This document shows, in pieces, positions 7,288-15,302 of a DNA stretch of 64,000 nucleotides. Source of the stretch: an uncultured Eubacteriales bacterium (lineage in GTDB: Bacteria; Bacillota; Clostridia; Christensenellales; Aristaeellaceae); the NCBI GenBank assembly GCA_902765305.1, contig CACWZI010000021.1, positions 61,654 to 125,653 of the forward strand. The letters run 5' to 3'. Both the position numbers and the translations under genes were made by a program. The notes below the pieces were generated by a model, which had not been told where the DNA came from, made no database searches, and was given only the letters and a program-made list of their open reading frames with translations. Position 1 is the stretch's first letter, and each line of letters begins with the position of its first letter.

Positions 7288-9213
7288 TTACGTCGGGAAC
7301 TCGATGATCACGGATTCGAAGGGCCGCAGGCTGTAGGTCAGCATGTGGCTGTAACCGTCGCAGTCGTGCCACTGGGCGGTCAGCGGCGGTATGCCGCCGA
7401 TCTCGGCGGGGTTGCCCTGGCCGGGGAGGCTGTCGTAGGTGGAGAATATGCGGTTGTAATAGCCCTCCATCGGCACGCCCACGGTGTAGTCGTGATAGGA
7501 CATCGGGGAGAAGTTGCAGACCACCAGCACCGCGCCGTCGTAGTTCCAGGGGTTGCGGCGATAGTAAGCCACGATGTTGCGGTCGGCGTCGCCCCGGTTG
7601 ACCCATTCGAAAGTGGTGGGATTTTTGCTGTCCATGTACAGGCAGGGATGGCTCTTGTATACGTGCAACAGGTTGTTGACGCACAGCATCACGTCCCGGT
7701 GAACGAAGTCGTCCGCCAGGTGCCAGTCGATGCTCTCCTTCACGTTCCACTCCCGGTTCATGGCGAACTCCTGGCCCATGAACAGCAGCTTTTTGCCGGG
7801 GAAGGTGAATTGCCAGGTGTACAGTGTCTTGACCTCGCCCATCTTGTCGGCCTCGCTGCCCGGGGCCTTGTTCACCATGGAGCCCTTGCCGTACACCACC
7901 TCGTCGTGGCTGAGCACCAGTATGTAGTTCTCCGTGAAGGCGTAGTCGGCGATGTGGGTCAGGTTGCCGTGGTGCCACTTGCGATAGACCGGATCGAGGT
8001 TCATGTAGCGGATGGTGTCGTTCATCCAGCCCATGTTCCACTTGAAGGTGAAGCCCAGGCCGCCGTGGGTCACGTCCTCGGTGATGCCCCACTCGGCGGA
8101 GGAATCCTCGGCGATCAGGAAGCCTGTGGTCTGGCCGCAGACCTCGTAGTTCAGCTGGCGCATGAAGTCCATGCTCTCCAGGTTCATGCGGCCGCCGAAC
8201 ACATTGGGCCGCCACTCGCTGCGGTCGTAGTCGTTGTACAGCATCGAGGCCACGGCGTCCACCCGCAGGGCGTCGATGTGGAATTCCCTGATCCAGTAGA
8301 TGGCGTTGGCGATCAGGAAATTGCGCACCTCCGGCTTGCCGTGGTCGAAGGCCAGCGTGCCCCAGACCGGGAATTCCCGGCGAAGCGGGTCACTGTTTTC
8401 GTAGAGCGGCGTGCCGTCGAACCAGCCCATGGCGAAGGCATCCTTCGGGAAGTGGGCGGGCACCCAGTCCAGGATGACGCCGATTCCCGCCTTGTGCATG
8501 GCATTCACGAAATAGCGGAAGTCGTCCGGCGTGCCGTAGCGGGACGTGGGGGCATAGTACCCCGTCACCTGGTAGCCCCAGGACAGGTCAAAGGGATGCT
8601 CGCAGACGCCCATCAGCTCCACGTGGGTAAAGCCCATGTAGGTCAGATACTGGGTCAGGTCGTCCGCCAGCTGGCGATAGTTCAAAAAGCCGTCCTCGTC
8701 CCAGTCGCCCTGGTATCCTTTCTTCCAGCTGCCCAGGTGCACCTCGTAGATGGACATGGGGCGCTCCACGACCTTGGTGTTGTCCCGCTGCGCCTGGTGG
8801 ATGTCGTCGTCCCAGACGAAGGTGTCCAGCGCGCAGACGATAGACGCGCTCTGGGGGCGCTTCTCAAACCAGAAGCCGTAGGGATCGGACTTGTAGCGCT
8901 TCACGCCGTCCTGGCCGGTGATGACGTAGCGGTAGGCGTCGCCGGGGCTGACGTCGGGCAGGAAGCACTCCCACACGCCGCCGTCGCCCGCGCAGCGGTG
9001 CATCCACCTCTCATCCTCCCAGCCGGTCTTCGCGGTGATGACGGAGACATACTGGGCATTGGGAGCCCAGACGTTGAACCGGGTGCCCTTCACGCCGTCC
9101 TCCATGTCCGGGTGCGCGCCCAGCTTCCGGTAGACCTCATAGTTCGTGCCCTGGTGGAAAAGATAGCTGTCATAGTCGGTAAAAACGGCGCTGCGCTCTG
9201 TGATCTCTGCCAT
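7288..9213 (-). CDS. glgB: 1,4-alpha-glucan branching enzyme GlgB
   Basis: Makes alpha-1,6 branches in glycogen. The 641 residues have an N-terminal CBM48-like beta-sandwich (about 30-130) and a GH13 subfamily 9 catalytic barrel. The GH13 residues are visible: nucleophile Asp in DALRVDAVASM (about 317), acid/base Glu in FLIAEDSS (about 367) and the transition-state pair in LSHDEV (about 436). The C-terminus is an all-beta amylase domain. The start has AAGGAAGGA upstream. No glycogen synthase or phosphorylase lies nearby, so it is a solitary gene. Its antisense strand is open for over 2 kb because of codon bias; that frame is not real. Confidence 0.96.
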   Translation of the reverse strand: MAEITERSAVFTDYDSYLFHQGTNYEVYRKLGAHPDMEDGVKGTRFNVWAPNAQYVSVITAKTGWEDERWMHRCAGDGGVWECFLPDVSPGDAYRYVITGQDGVKRYKSDPYGFWFEKRPQSASIVCALDTFVWDDDIHQAQRDNTKVVERPMSIYEVHLGSWKKGYQGDWDEDGFLNYRQLADDLTQYLTYMGFTHVELMGVCEHPFDLSWGYQVTGYYAPTSRYGTPDDFRYFVNAMHKAGIGVILDWVPAHFPKDAFAMGWFDGTPLYENSDPLRREFPVWGTLAFDHGKPEVRNFLIANAIYWIREFHIDALRVDAVASMLYNDYDRSEWRPNVFGGRMNLESMDFMRQLNYEVCGQTTGFLIAEDSSAEWGITEDVTHGGLGFTFKWNMGWMNDTIRYMNLDPVYRKWHHGNLTHIADYAFTENYILVLSHDEVVYGKGSMVNKAPGSEADKMGEVKTLYTWQFTFPGKKLLFMGQEFAMNREWNVKESIDWHLADDFVHRDVMLCVNNLLHVYKSHPCLYMDSKNPTTFEWVNRGDADRNIVAYYRRNPWNYDGAVLVVCNFSPMSYHDYTVGVPMEGYYNRIFSTYDSLPGQGNPAEIGGIPPLTAQWHDCDGYSHMLTYSLRPFESVIIEFPT

Positions 9214-9322
9214 GATTTATCCTTCCTTTCGCGTGCGTGTCGCTCTGTTGCCGGTGTGTATATACTCGTTATATCTTGTTACAGGACGACCTTTTCCATA
9301 ATGGCTGACAGGGCTTTCTGTA

Positions 9323-9625
9323 TCAGTTCCAGCATCCTTCACAATACTTGGAGCAAACCCATCCTTCCACTTGCTTCGACTGGCTGACGGCGACGGTGAC
9401 CTTCGCCCAATAGTATTTACCGTTCTTCACGATCTTCTTGCTGATAACGGCCACCTCGTCCAGGTAGCCCAACTGGGCGACCACGGGATATTCCGTACCG
9501 GGACCCGATCGAACGTTGACATCCTTAGCCAGTGAGCGCACAAAAGGGCGCTTCTTGCCGCCCGTAACCAGCTCCATCTCGTCCAGGTTCAGTTCCCTGA
9601 CAGACGATTCAAAGAAATCATTCAT
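9323..9625 (-). CDS. Double-glycine-leader peptide with a bacterial SH3 domain
   Basis: A 100-residue protein. Residues 1-24 look like a bacteriocin-type leader: a short acidic helix with LNLDEMELVTGG, matching the LxxxELxxVxGG cleavage motif read by C39-peptidase ABC exporters. After the GG comes KKRPF and then an SH3_3 domain (about 30-90: VNVRSGPGTEYPVVAQLGY, later GWVCSKYC). The tail is Cys-rich (CSKYCEGC). ATG 9625 follows AAGGAGG by 9 bases; upstream in-frame codons add only non-leader sequence. There is no exporter or immunity gene next to it. It is likely secreted and cell-wall associated rather than a classic bacteriocin, but the function is inference. Confidence 0.75.
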   Translation of the reverse strand: MNDFFESSVRELNLDEMELVTGGKKRPFVRSLAKDVNVRSGPGTEYPVVAQLGYLDEVAVISKKIVKNGKYYWAKVTVAVSQSKQVEGWVCSKYCEGCWN

Positions 9626-9724
9626 TGTGTATTCCTCCTTGTTATGCGGTGCACATTGAGCCTCGGCCATCGCGCTCTACCAAGCAATGCCTTCGCGTTG
9701 CTGTTGACTCTGCTATACCATATT

Positions 9725-9753
9725 ATTATACTATAATAGTCGTTAAATGTAAA
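9725..9753 (-). promoter_or_regulatory. Promoter of the leader-SH3 peptide gene
   Basis: On the minus strand TTTACA (9748-9753) and TATAAT (9725-9730) are 17 bases apart. Transcription would start near 9718 and give a leader of about 93 nt. Confidence 0.75.
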
Positions 9754-9808
9754 CACAATTTAAACAATAAATGTGCGTACCATGGAGCATAATCAATGCT
9801 AAAAGCTG

Positions 9809-9837
9809 TTGACAGGCAGGCAAATCCAAACTATAAT
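9809..9837 (+). promoter_or_regulatory. Consensus promoter for the PAP2 gene
   Basis: TTGACA (9809-9814) and TATAAT (9832-9837) are 17 bases apart, a perfect match to the sigma-A consensus. The leader to the ATG at 9996 is about 150 nt; I see no riboswitch, hairpin or small gene in it. Confidence 0.8.
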
Positions 9838-9980
9838 GACAGACACAGGAAATACCAGGACTCGTTTCCCATTATAGCGGCTTCCGTGAAGGCATTATTG
9901 GTTGACGTGATTTCAGAAATGCGAATCATATCGTCAGGACAGCGATCTGGCTGCGGGAACCCCATAGCAACCACAGTGAC
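9838..9980 (+). other. Untranslated leader, no feature recognised
   Basis: Together with the two promoters, this fills the 370-base gap between the leader-SH3 gene and the PAP2 gene. No convincing ORF with a ribosome binding site, no hairpin and no repeat was found in it. Confidence 0.5.
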
Positions 9981-9995
9981 AGGAGGAGAAGACAC

Positions 9996-10943
9996 ATGGA
10001 CATACAATACCTGCTTTTCTTGCAGAACTTCAGAAACAGCATTAACGACGCGCTGACGCCGTTTATGGAGATGATCTCCCTATTCGCGGTCACCTTCTTG
10101 GTCATCATTCCGGCGATGATCTACTGGTGCGTGGACAAGGAGAGCGGACTCTACACAATGGCCTCCTATACCGCCACCATCGCCATTAACGCTGTGGTCA
10201 AGCTCACCGCCTGCGTCTATCGCCCATGGATCCGGGACAGCCGCGTGCTCCCCGCCGGGGACGCTATAAGCACCGCGACGGGCTACTCCTTCCCCAGCGG
10301 CCATACCACCATGGCCACGTCCATCTACGGCGCCATGGCGGTCAGCGCCTGGAAAAAGATGCGCTGGGTTTCGATACTGTGCATACTGCTCGTGCTCATT
10401 ACAGGCTTTTCCCGCAACTACCTGGGCGTCCATACGCCCCAGGATGTGGCCGTCGGCATGACCGAGGGCGTGCTGGTGATCTGGGGCATGAGAAAGCTGT
10501 TTGGCTACCTCCGTCAGAACCCGGAGAAGGAGAACCTGTTCCTGGCCCTGGGCATAATCCTGGGCATCGCCGCGCTGGTCTACATTTCCGTCAAGTCCTA
10601 TCCGATGGACTACGTGGACGGGAAGCTGCTGGTGGACCCGAAGAAGATGATGAAAGACGGCTACGGCGACATCGGCGCGTTCATGGCGCTGTGCGCGGGC
10701 CGGTTCATCGAAAAGACCTGGATCCGCTTCAGACCCACCTGCTCCCGGCAGAATGTCATTGCGGCGCTGGTCGGCGGCGTGATCACCTACGGTATCATAC
10801 AGATCCTTGGCGGGCCGATGGAGGCGATGCTGGGCACGCACTGGGGCTGCTTCGCCAACAACGTCATCCGCATACTGTTCATCATCGCCATCTGGCCCGC
10901 CGTAATGAAGGCGGCGCTGAAGGACGAGACGGTCAGCGCGTAA
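9996..10943 (+). CDS. PAP2-family membrane phosphatase
   Basis: An integral membrane acid phosphatase of the PAP2 family (315 residues, about seven hydrophobic helices). The three family motifs are present: KLTACVYRPW (motif 1), YSFPSGHTT (motif 2, catalytic His) and SRNYLGVHTPQDV (motif 3, nucleophile His). Relatives dephosphorylate undecaprenyl pyrophosphate or phosphatidylglycerol phosphate at the outer face of the membrane; which one applies here cannot be told. The C-terminal 100 residues hold extra membrane helices typical of the longer clostridial version. The SD AGGAGGAG precedes the ATG. It is transcribed alone, between a consensus promoter and a strong terminator. Confidence 0.92.
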   Translation: MDIQYLLFLQNFRNSINDALTPFMEMISLFAVTFLVIIPAMIYWCVDKESGLYTMASYTATIAINAVVKLTACVYRPWIRDSRVLPAGDAISTATGYSFPSGHTTMATSIYGAMAVSAWKKMRWVSILCILLVLITGFSRNYLGVHTPQDVAVGMTEGVLVIWGMRKLFGYLRQNPEKENLFLALGIILGIAALVYISVKSYPMDYVDGKLLVDPKKMMKDGYGDIGAFMALCAGRFIEKTWIRFRPTCSRQNVIAALVGGVITYGIIQILGGPMEAMLGTHWGCFANNVIRILFIIAIWPAVMKAALKDETVSA

Positions 10944-10959
10944 GCGACCGACATTCACA

Positions 10960-10989
10960 CAGGGACGGTGATTCACCGTCCCTGTTTTT
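10960..10989 (+). terminator. Terminator of the PAP2 gene
   Basis: An 11-bp perfect stem (CAGGGACGGTG / CACCGTCCCTG) with loop ATT is followed directly by TTTTT, 16 bases after the stop codon. Confidence 0.92.
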
Positions 10990-11041
10990 CAATGTTAGTG
11001 TTCAATTAGGAATTGTATACAACTGAACTGATGCTTTTCAA

Positions 11042-12394
11042 TTAGCCGGCAGGCTTAATCCTGGAGCTTCTCTTCAGCCAGCAGACCAGCATGCAAGCGC
11101 CGGTCATCGCCCAGGTGATGGGATAGCACACGGCGATGCCGCGCACATCGGGCCACCGGGGCACGATCAGGAACAGCAGCGCCGTGCGCAACAGGCACAG
11201 GTTGACGATGACGATCAACATCGGCAGTCTGGATTCCCCTATGCCCCGCAGGGCGTCGCCGGGGATCTCCAAAAAGCAATAGATGAAGTAAAAGGGAAAC
11301 GTGGTCGCGATAATGCGAAGGCCCAGCGCAATGGCTGCCTCGTCGGAATAGAAGGCACTGAACAACAGCCTGCCGCCCAGAAGCCCCAGGACGCTCAACA
11401 ACAGCGAGACGCCGACACCCAGGCCCAGGCACTCCCACAGCCCGCGGCGGACCCGCTCGGGCTTGCTTGCGCCCATGTTCTGGCCCACGAAGGTCATCAT
11501 GGCCTGTCCCAGGGCCATGATGGGATAGTAGACGATCAGCTCTATCTTGAAATAAGCGGTGAATGCGGCGATGGCGCTGCCGCCGAAGCGGTTGATGTGG
11601 TATTGCACGAAGACGTTGGACAGCGTGATCACCAGCGACTGAACGCCCGCGGGGACGCCGATCCGCAGCGTTTCCCGCAGCACGCCCCGATCCAGGCGCA
11701 CCTGCCTGAGCTTCAGCGCGTAGGGCCCGTCGAGCTTTTTGAGTCGATACACGACATAGGCCGCCGAGATGGTCTGGGAGATCAGCGTCGCCCAGGCCGC
11801 GCCAGCCACCCCACAGTGAAGCCTTGCGATAAAGAGCCAGTCGGCCAGCACGTTGAACAGGCCGCCCGCGACCTGAGCGACGAGGGTGCTTCGGCTGTCG
11901 CCCAGCGAACGCAGCATGCCCGAACAGAGGTTGTAAAAAATAATCGCGGGCATTGAAATGAAGTAGATGCGCAAATAGCCCATCGCCATGGGCCACAGTC
12001 CTTCGGGCGTGTGTACCAGGCGCAGGTATACGGGCGTCAGCGCTTCGCCGAGCACAAGCAGCAGAATGCTCCCAATCGCGCAAAGCGCCACGGTGCTGTG
12101 TATGGCCCTGTGCAGGCGGTCGTAATCCTCGTTGCCGTAGCTCCGGGCGATCAACACCCCTGCGCCCACCGACATGCCGCCAAAGAAGCCCACCAGGCAG
12201 GTGATCAGCATGCCGCTCATGCCGATGGCGGCGGAGGCGTTGGAATCGATCAGATTTCCTGCAAAGATCAGGTCGACGGTATTGTAGAGCTGCTGGACGA
12301 GGCTCGAGAGCAGCAGGGGCAAGGCGAACAGCACCAGCTTCTTCCAGATGCTGCCTGTGGTCAGGTCACGGTAGCCGTGTTTGTCATATTTCAT
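11042..12394 (-). CDS. MATE-family multidrug/cation antiporter
   Basis: A 450-residue exporter with about twelve membrane helices in two similar halves. The N-terminus shows the MATE pattern ([18 protein letters not shown], then QQLYNTVDLIFAG), and the second half repeats it (LRIGVPAGVQSL). It is expected to expel organic cations or drugs in exchange for sodium or protons. The substrate is unknown. The start codon has no clear SD (upstream bases are GAATTTCACACC), so translation may be weak or the transcript may continue from the metal operon upstream across a palindromic element. Confidence 0.93.
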   Translation of the reverse strand: MKYDKHGYRDLTTGSIWKKLVLFALPLLLSSLVQQLYNTVDLIFAGNLIDSNASAAIGMSGMLITCLVGFFGGMSVGAGVLIARSYGNEDYDRLHRAIHSTVALCAIGSILLLVLGEALTPVYLRLVHTPEGLWPMAMGYLRIYFISMPAIIFYNLCSGMLRSLGDSRSTLVAQVAGGLFNVLADWLFIARLHCGVAGAAWATLISQTISAAYVVYRLKKLDGPYALKLRQVRLDRGVLRETLRIGVPAGVQSLVITLSNVFVQYHINRFGGSAIAAFTAYFKIELIVYYPIMALGQAMMTFVGQNMGASKPERVRRGLWECLGLGVGVSLLLSVLGLLGGRLLFSAFYSDEAAIALGLRIIATTFPFYFIYCFLEIPGDALRGIGESRLPMLIVIVNLCLLRTALLFLIVPRWPDVRGIAVCYPITWAMTGACMLVCWLKRSSRIKPAG

Positions 12395-12430
12395 GGTGTG
12401 AAATTCGTCATATTGTCGTCAGGTATGCCA

Positions 12431-12508
12431 GCAGGGGCGCCCGTGCGCCGCCCGCCGGGTACGACAGTGTGTTTCCTACCCGGGCGGGCGCCGCACCGGC
12501 GCCCCTAC
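12431..12508. repeat. Imperfect 32-bp palindromic element
   Basis: Arms 12431-12461 and 12477-12508 are inverted copies with four differences, around a 15-base loop. The arms are very GC-rich (core AGGGGCGCC and CGCCCGCC) and pair far better than needed for termination, with no T-run. It lies between two minus-strand genes. It may be a dispersed palindromic (REP/MITE-like) repeat that also acts as an mRNA hairpin. Confidence 0.7.
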
Positions 12509-12544
12509 AGCGTTTTGCAAAGGTATACTATTCGTTTTACCCCA

Positions 12545-14458
12545 TCACAGGTTCTTCACGAACAGGCAGCGTATGGCGTTCAGCACAGCCAGGATCATCA
12601 CACCCACATCGGCGATGATGGCGACCCACATGTTTGCCATGCCCAGCGCGCCGAGAACCAGGCAGATGGCCTTGACGATCAGCGCGAAGGCGATGTTCTG
12701 CTTCACGATGCCCAGGCACTTGCGGGAGATCTTGATGGCCTTGGGGATCTTTAAAGGATCGTCGTCCATCAGCACGATGTCGGCAGCCTCGATGGCCGCG
12801 TCGGAGCCCAGCGCGCCCATGGCGATGCCGATGTCCGCCCGGGACAGCACCGGGGCGTCGTTGATGCCGTCGCCCACGAAGGCCAGCTTCTTGTTTCCGG
12901 TGCACTCCTTCAGCAGCGCCTCCACACAGGCGACCTTGTCCTGGGGCAGCAGCTCGGCCCGGTATTCGGTCAGGCCGACCTCCGCCGCCACCTGCTTCGC
13001 CACGGCCTCGGCGTCGCCGGTGAGCATCACGGTTCGCTCGATGCCGGCCTTCTTCAGCTTGATCATGGCCTCCTTGGAATGCTCCTTCATCTCATCCGAG
13101 ATGACGATGTGACCGGCATATTCCCCCGCCACGGCCATGTGGATGATGGTGCCGATGTGATGGCAGTGGTGGAAGGGAATGCCCAGCCGGTTCATCAGCT
13201 TCTCATTGCCCACCGCCACGTCTGTGCCGTCCACCTTGCAGACGATGCCGTGGCCGCTGATCTCCTCCAGGTCCGTCACCCGGGTGGGGTCGACCTTCTT
13301 GCCGTAGGCCTTTTGCAGGCTCAGGCTGATCGGGTGGGAGGAATGGCACTCGGCCAGCGCCGCGTATTCCATCAGCTTGGCCTCGTCCAGCGGACTGTGG
13401 TGCACTGCGGTCACCTCGAAGTTGCCCTTGGTGATGGTGCCGGTCTTGTCAAAGGCCACGGTGGTGACCTCGGACAGGGTTTCAAGGTAGTTGGAGCCCT
13501 TGATCAGTATGCCCTGGTTGCTGGCGCCGCCGATGCCCGCGAAGAAGCTCAGCGGGATGGAGATGACCACCGCGCAGGGGCAGCTGATGACCAGGAAGGT
13601 GCAGGCGCGCAGTATCCAGTCGCGCCATAGCGCGCCGATGGAGGCGTAATTCGCCATGCCGATCTTCGTCAGCATGATGAACAGCGGGGGGATGAGCGCC
13701 AGTGCCAGCGCCGCGTAGCAGACGAAGGGCGTGTACACCCGGGCGAACTTCGAGATGAAGTTCTCCGACTTCGACTTGCGGGAGGCCGCGTTTTCCACCA
13801 GGTCCAGTATCTTGGAAGCCGTGGACTCGTCGAACTGGGCGGTGGTGCGGATCTTCAATACGCCGGAAATGTTGATGGAGCCGGAGAGCACGGTGTCGTC
13901 CACGCCGACCTCACGGGGCTTGCTCTCGCCGGTCAGCGCGGCCGTGTTCAGCGCCGATGAGCCCTCTACGATCACGCCGTCGATGGGCACCTTTTCGCCT
14001 GGCTGCACCACGATGACGGTATCCACCTCGACCTCGTCCGGGTCGACCCGCTCCAGGGTTCCGTCCTCCTTTTCGATATTGGCGTAGTCCGGGCGGATAT
14101 CCATGAGCTCCGAAATGTTCTTGCGGCTCTTGCCCACGGCGTAGCTCTGGAACAGCTCGCCCACCTGGTACAGCAGCATGACCGCCACGCCCTCGCCGTA
14201 CTCGCCCAAGGCGATGGCGCCGATGGTGGCCACCGTCATCAGGAAGCACTCGTCGAACATCTTGCCGTTCTTTATGCCCAGCAGCACCTTGCGGATGATA
14301 TCGTAGCCCACCGTCAGATAGGGAATCAGGAACAGCAGGATCAGCGCCCATTTGGGCATGTCCACATGCACGATGTCCTCTGAGATCAGGTACAGCGGGA
14401 TAAAAAACACAGTGGCAATGATGATGCGAATCAACAGGTTCTTCTGCTTCTTGTTCAC
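12545..14458 (-). CDS. cadA: P1B-type heavy-metal translocating ATPase (Cd/Zn/Pb type)
   Basis: A 637-residue metal-exporting P-type ATPase. Landmarks: actuator TGES (about 176), metal-binding CPC in the transmembrane channel (SCPCA, about 294), phosphorylated Asp in DKTGT (about 337), P1B-specific His-Pro (SSHPIS, about 378), and hinge GDGINDAP (about 532). There is no N-terminal metal-binding domain; the HMA domain is a separate gene just upstream, an arrangement common in Clostridia. The CPC motif and the CadC-type regulator favour Zn/Cd/Pb over copper. It is the last gene of a three-gene operon. Confidence 0.94.
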   Translation of the reverse strand: MNKKQKNLLIRIIIATVFFIPLYLISEDIVHVDMPKWALILLFLIPYLTVGYDIIRKVLLGIKNGKMFDECFLMTVATIGAIALGEYGEGVAVMLLYQVGELFQSYAVGKSRKNISELMDIRPDYANIEKEDGTLERVDPDEVEVDTVIVVQPGEKVPIDGVIVEGSSALNTAALTGESKPREVGVDDTVLSGSINISGVLKIRTTAQFDESTASKILDLVENAASRKSKSENFISKFARVYTPFVCYAALALALIPPLFIMLTKIGMANYASIGALWRDWILRACTFLVISCPCAVVISIPLSFFAGIGGASNQGILIKGSNYLETLSEVTTVAFDKTGTITKGNFEVTAVHHSPLDEAKLMEYAALAECHSSHPISLSLQKAYGKKVDPTRVTDLEEISGHGIVCKVDGTDVAVGNEKLMNRLGIPFHHCHHIGTIIHMAVAGEYAGHIVISDEMKEHSKEAMIKLKKAGIERTVMLTGDAEAVAKQVAAEVGLTEYRAELLPQDKVACVEALLKECTGNKKLAFVGDGINDAPVLSRADIGIAMGALGSDAAIEAADIVLMDDDPLKIPKAIKISRKCLGIVKQNIAFALIVKAICLVLGALGMANMWVAIIADVGVMILAVLNAIRCLFVKNL

Positions 14459-14546
14459 ACCGTCACACCCTTTCTATTCTTATATTTGCCCGTAAAAACA
14501 GGCGGGAAACGAACCCGTTGCCGCCCCCGCCCGTTCATGTCTTCGA

Positions 14547-14765
14547 TTACAGGAAGATCTCGCAGTCGTCCTCGACCTTCTTGCAGTTGTCGCGAACGTT
14601 CTTCATCACGGCATCCACGTCCGCGCCCTCGTCGAATTCGACCTTCATCTTCAGGGTCATGAAGCTCACGGTGCAATCCTTGACCCCCGCGGTCTTCTTG
14701 GCGGCCTCTTCCATCAGGTTCGCGCAGTTCGCGCAGTCCACGTCGATCTTGTAGGTCTTCTTCAT
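14547..14765 (-). CDS. Heavy-metal-associated (HMA) small protein
   Basis: A 72-residue ferredoxin-like metal-binding protein. The HMA metal site is CANC near residues 11-14 (usual form GMxCxxC; here VDCANCA). It probably passes metal ions to the ATPase encoded 88 bases downstream or senses them, standing in for the ATPase's missing N-terminal domain. The SD AGGAGG is clear upstream of the ATG. A cysteine near the C-terminus (DDCEIFL) may add a ligand. Confidence 0.9.
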   Translation of the reverse strand: MKKTYKIDVDCANCANLMEEAAKKTAGVKDCTVSFMTLKMKVEFDEGADVDAVMKNVRDNCKKVEDDCEIFL

Positions 14766-14789
14766 TGTGGTATTCCTCCTCTATAATTA

Positions 14790-15146
14790 TCATTCCTCGA
14801 TGTGATCCATGCCCTGGCCGATGATCGTGCGCACATGATCGTCCGCCAGTGAGTAATAGATCTGCTTGCCGTCCCTGCGGTTGCGCACGAGGCGCGCCTG
14901 CTTGAGCACCCGCAGCTGATGGGAAATCGCCGACTGGGTCATGTTCAGGATCTCGGCGATGTCGCAGACGCACATTTCAGCTTCAAACAACACATAGAGT
15001 ATGCGAATGCGCGTGGTATCGCCAAACACCTTGAACAGCTCCGCCAGGTCGTAAAGGCGCTCTTCGTCGGGCATCTCGCTGAGCACGCGGTTGCGCAGCG
15101 CCTGGCTGTCAAATCCCGTTTCCGGCGTGGTTACTGTCTCTGTCAC
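14790..15146 (-). CDS. ArsR/SmtB-family metal-sensing repressor (CadC-like)
   Basis: A 118-residue winged-helix repressor that should release the operon promoter on binding Zn, Cd or Pb. The recognition helix is MTQSAISHQLRVLKQARLV. Both known metal sites are visible: the alpha-3 pair in EMCVCDIA (CadC-like) and the alpha-5 set Asp-x-His and His-x-x-Glu in DDHVRTIIGQGMDHIEE with SmtB spacing. N-terminal cysteines of CadC are absent. GTG 15146 was chosen because AAGGTGA lies just upstream; an in-frame TTG at 15161 has no SD and would leave only about 20 nt of leader. It heads the metal operon. Confidence 0.9.
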   Translation of the reverse strand: MTETVTTPETGFDSQALRNRVLSEMPDEERLYDLAELFKVFGDTTRIRILYVLFEAEMCVCDIAEILNMTQSAISHQLRVLKQARLVRNRRDGKQIYYSLADDHVRTIIGQGMDHIEE

Positions 15147-15166
15147 TTGGATCACCTTCAATTATT

Positions 15167-15215
15167 TGAACATCCGTTCATGTGATATTATATTCAATCC
15201 AAAGACGTTTGTCAA
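15167..15215 (-). promoter_or_regulatory. Consensus promoter with ArsR-type operator
   Basis: On the minus strand TTGACA (15210-15215) and TATAAT (15187-15192) are 17 bases apart. The inverted repeat TGAAC-N4-GTTCA (15167-15180) covers about +1 to +14, the kind of dyad bound by SmtB/CadC repressors. The operon is therefore probably self-repressed. Confidence 0.8.
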
Positions 15216-15302
15216 TAGCCATCAAAGCAACCGGGATATTTAACATTTACCGTAACGGTTACCATGAAGCACGCCTCGCAGGGGCACTCTCCTATCATAA
15301 TG

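Noticed and set aside
7258-9387. A plus-strand open frame of about 709 codons opposite glgB
   Set aside because: It is the antisense of a real GH13 gene; its composition is Val/His/Ala-rich with no domain, and it arises from codon bias.
9796-10056. An 86-codon frame before the PAP2 gene
   Set aside because: It starts before the promoter's own start point, has no SD and overlaps the PAP2 start.
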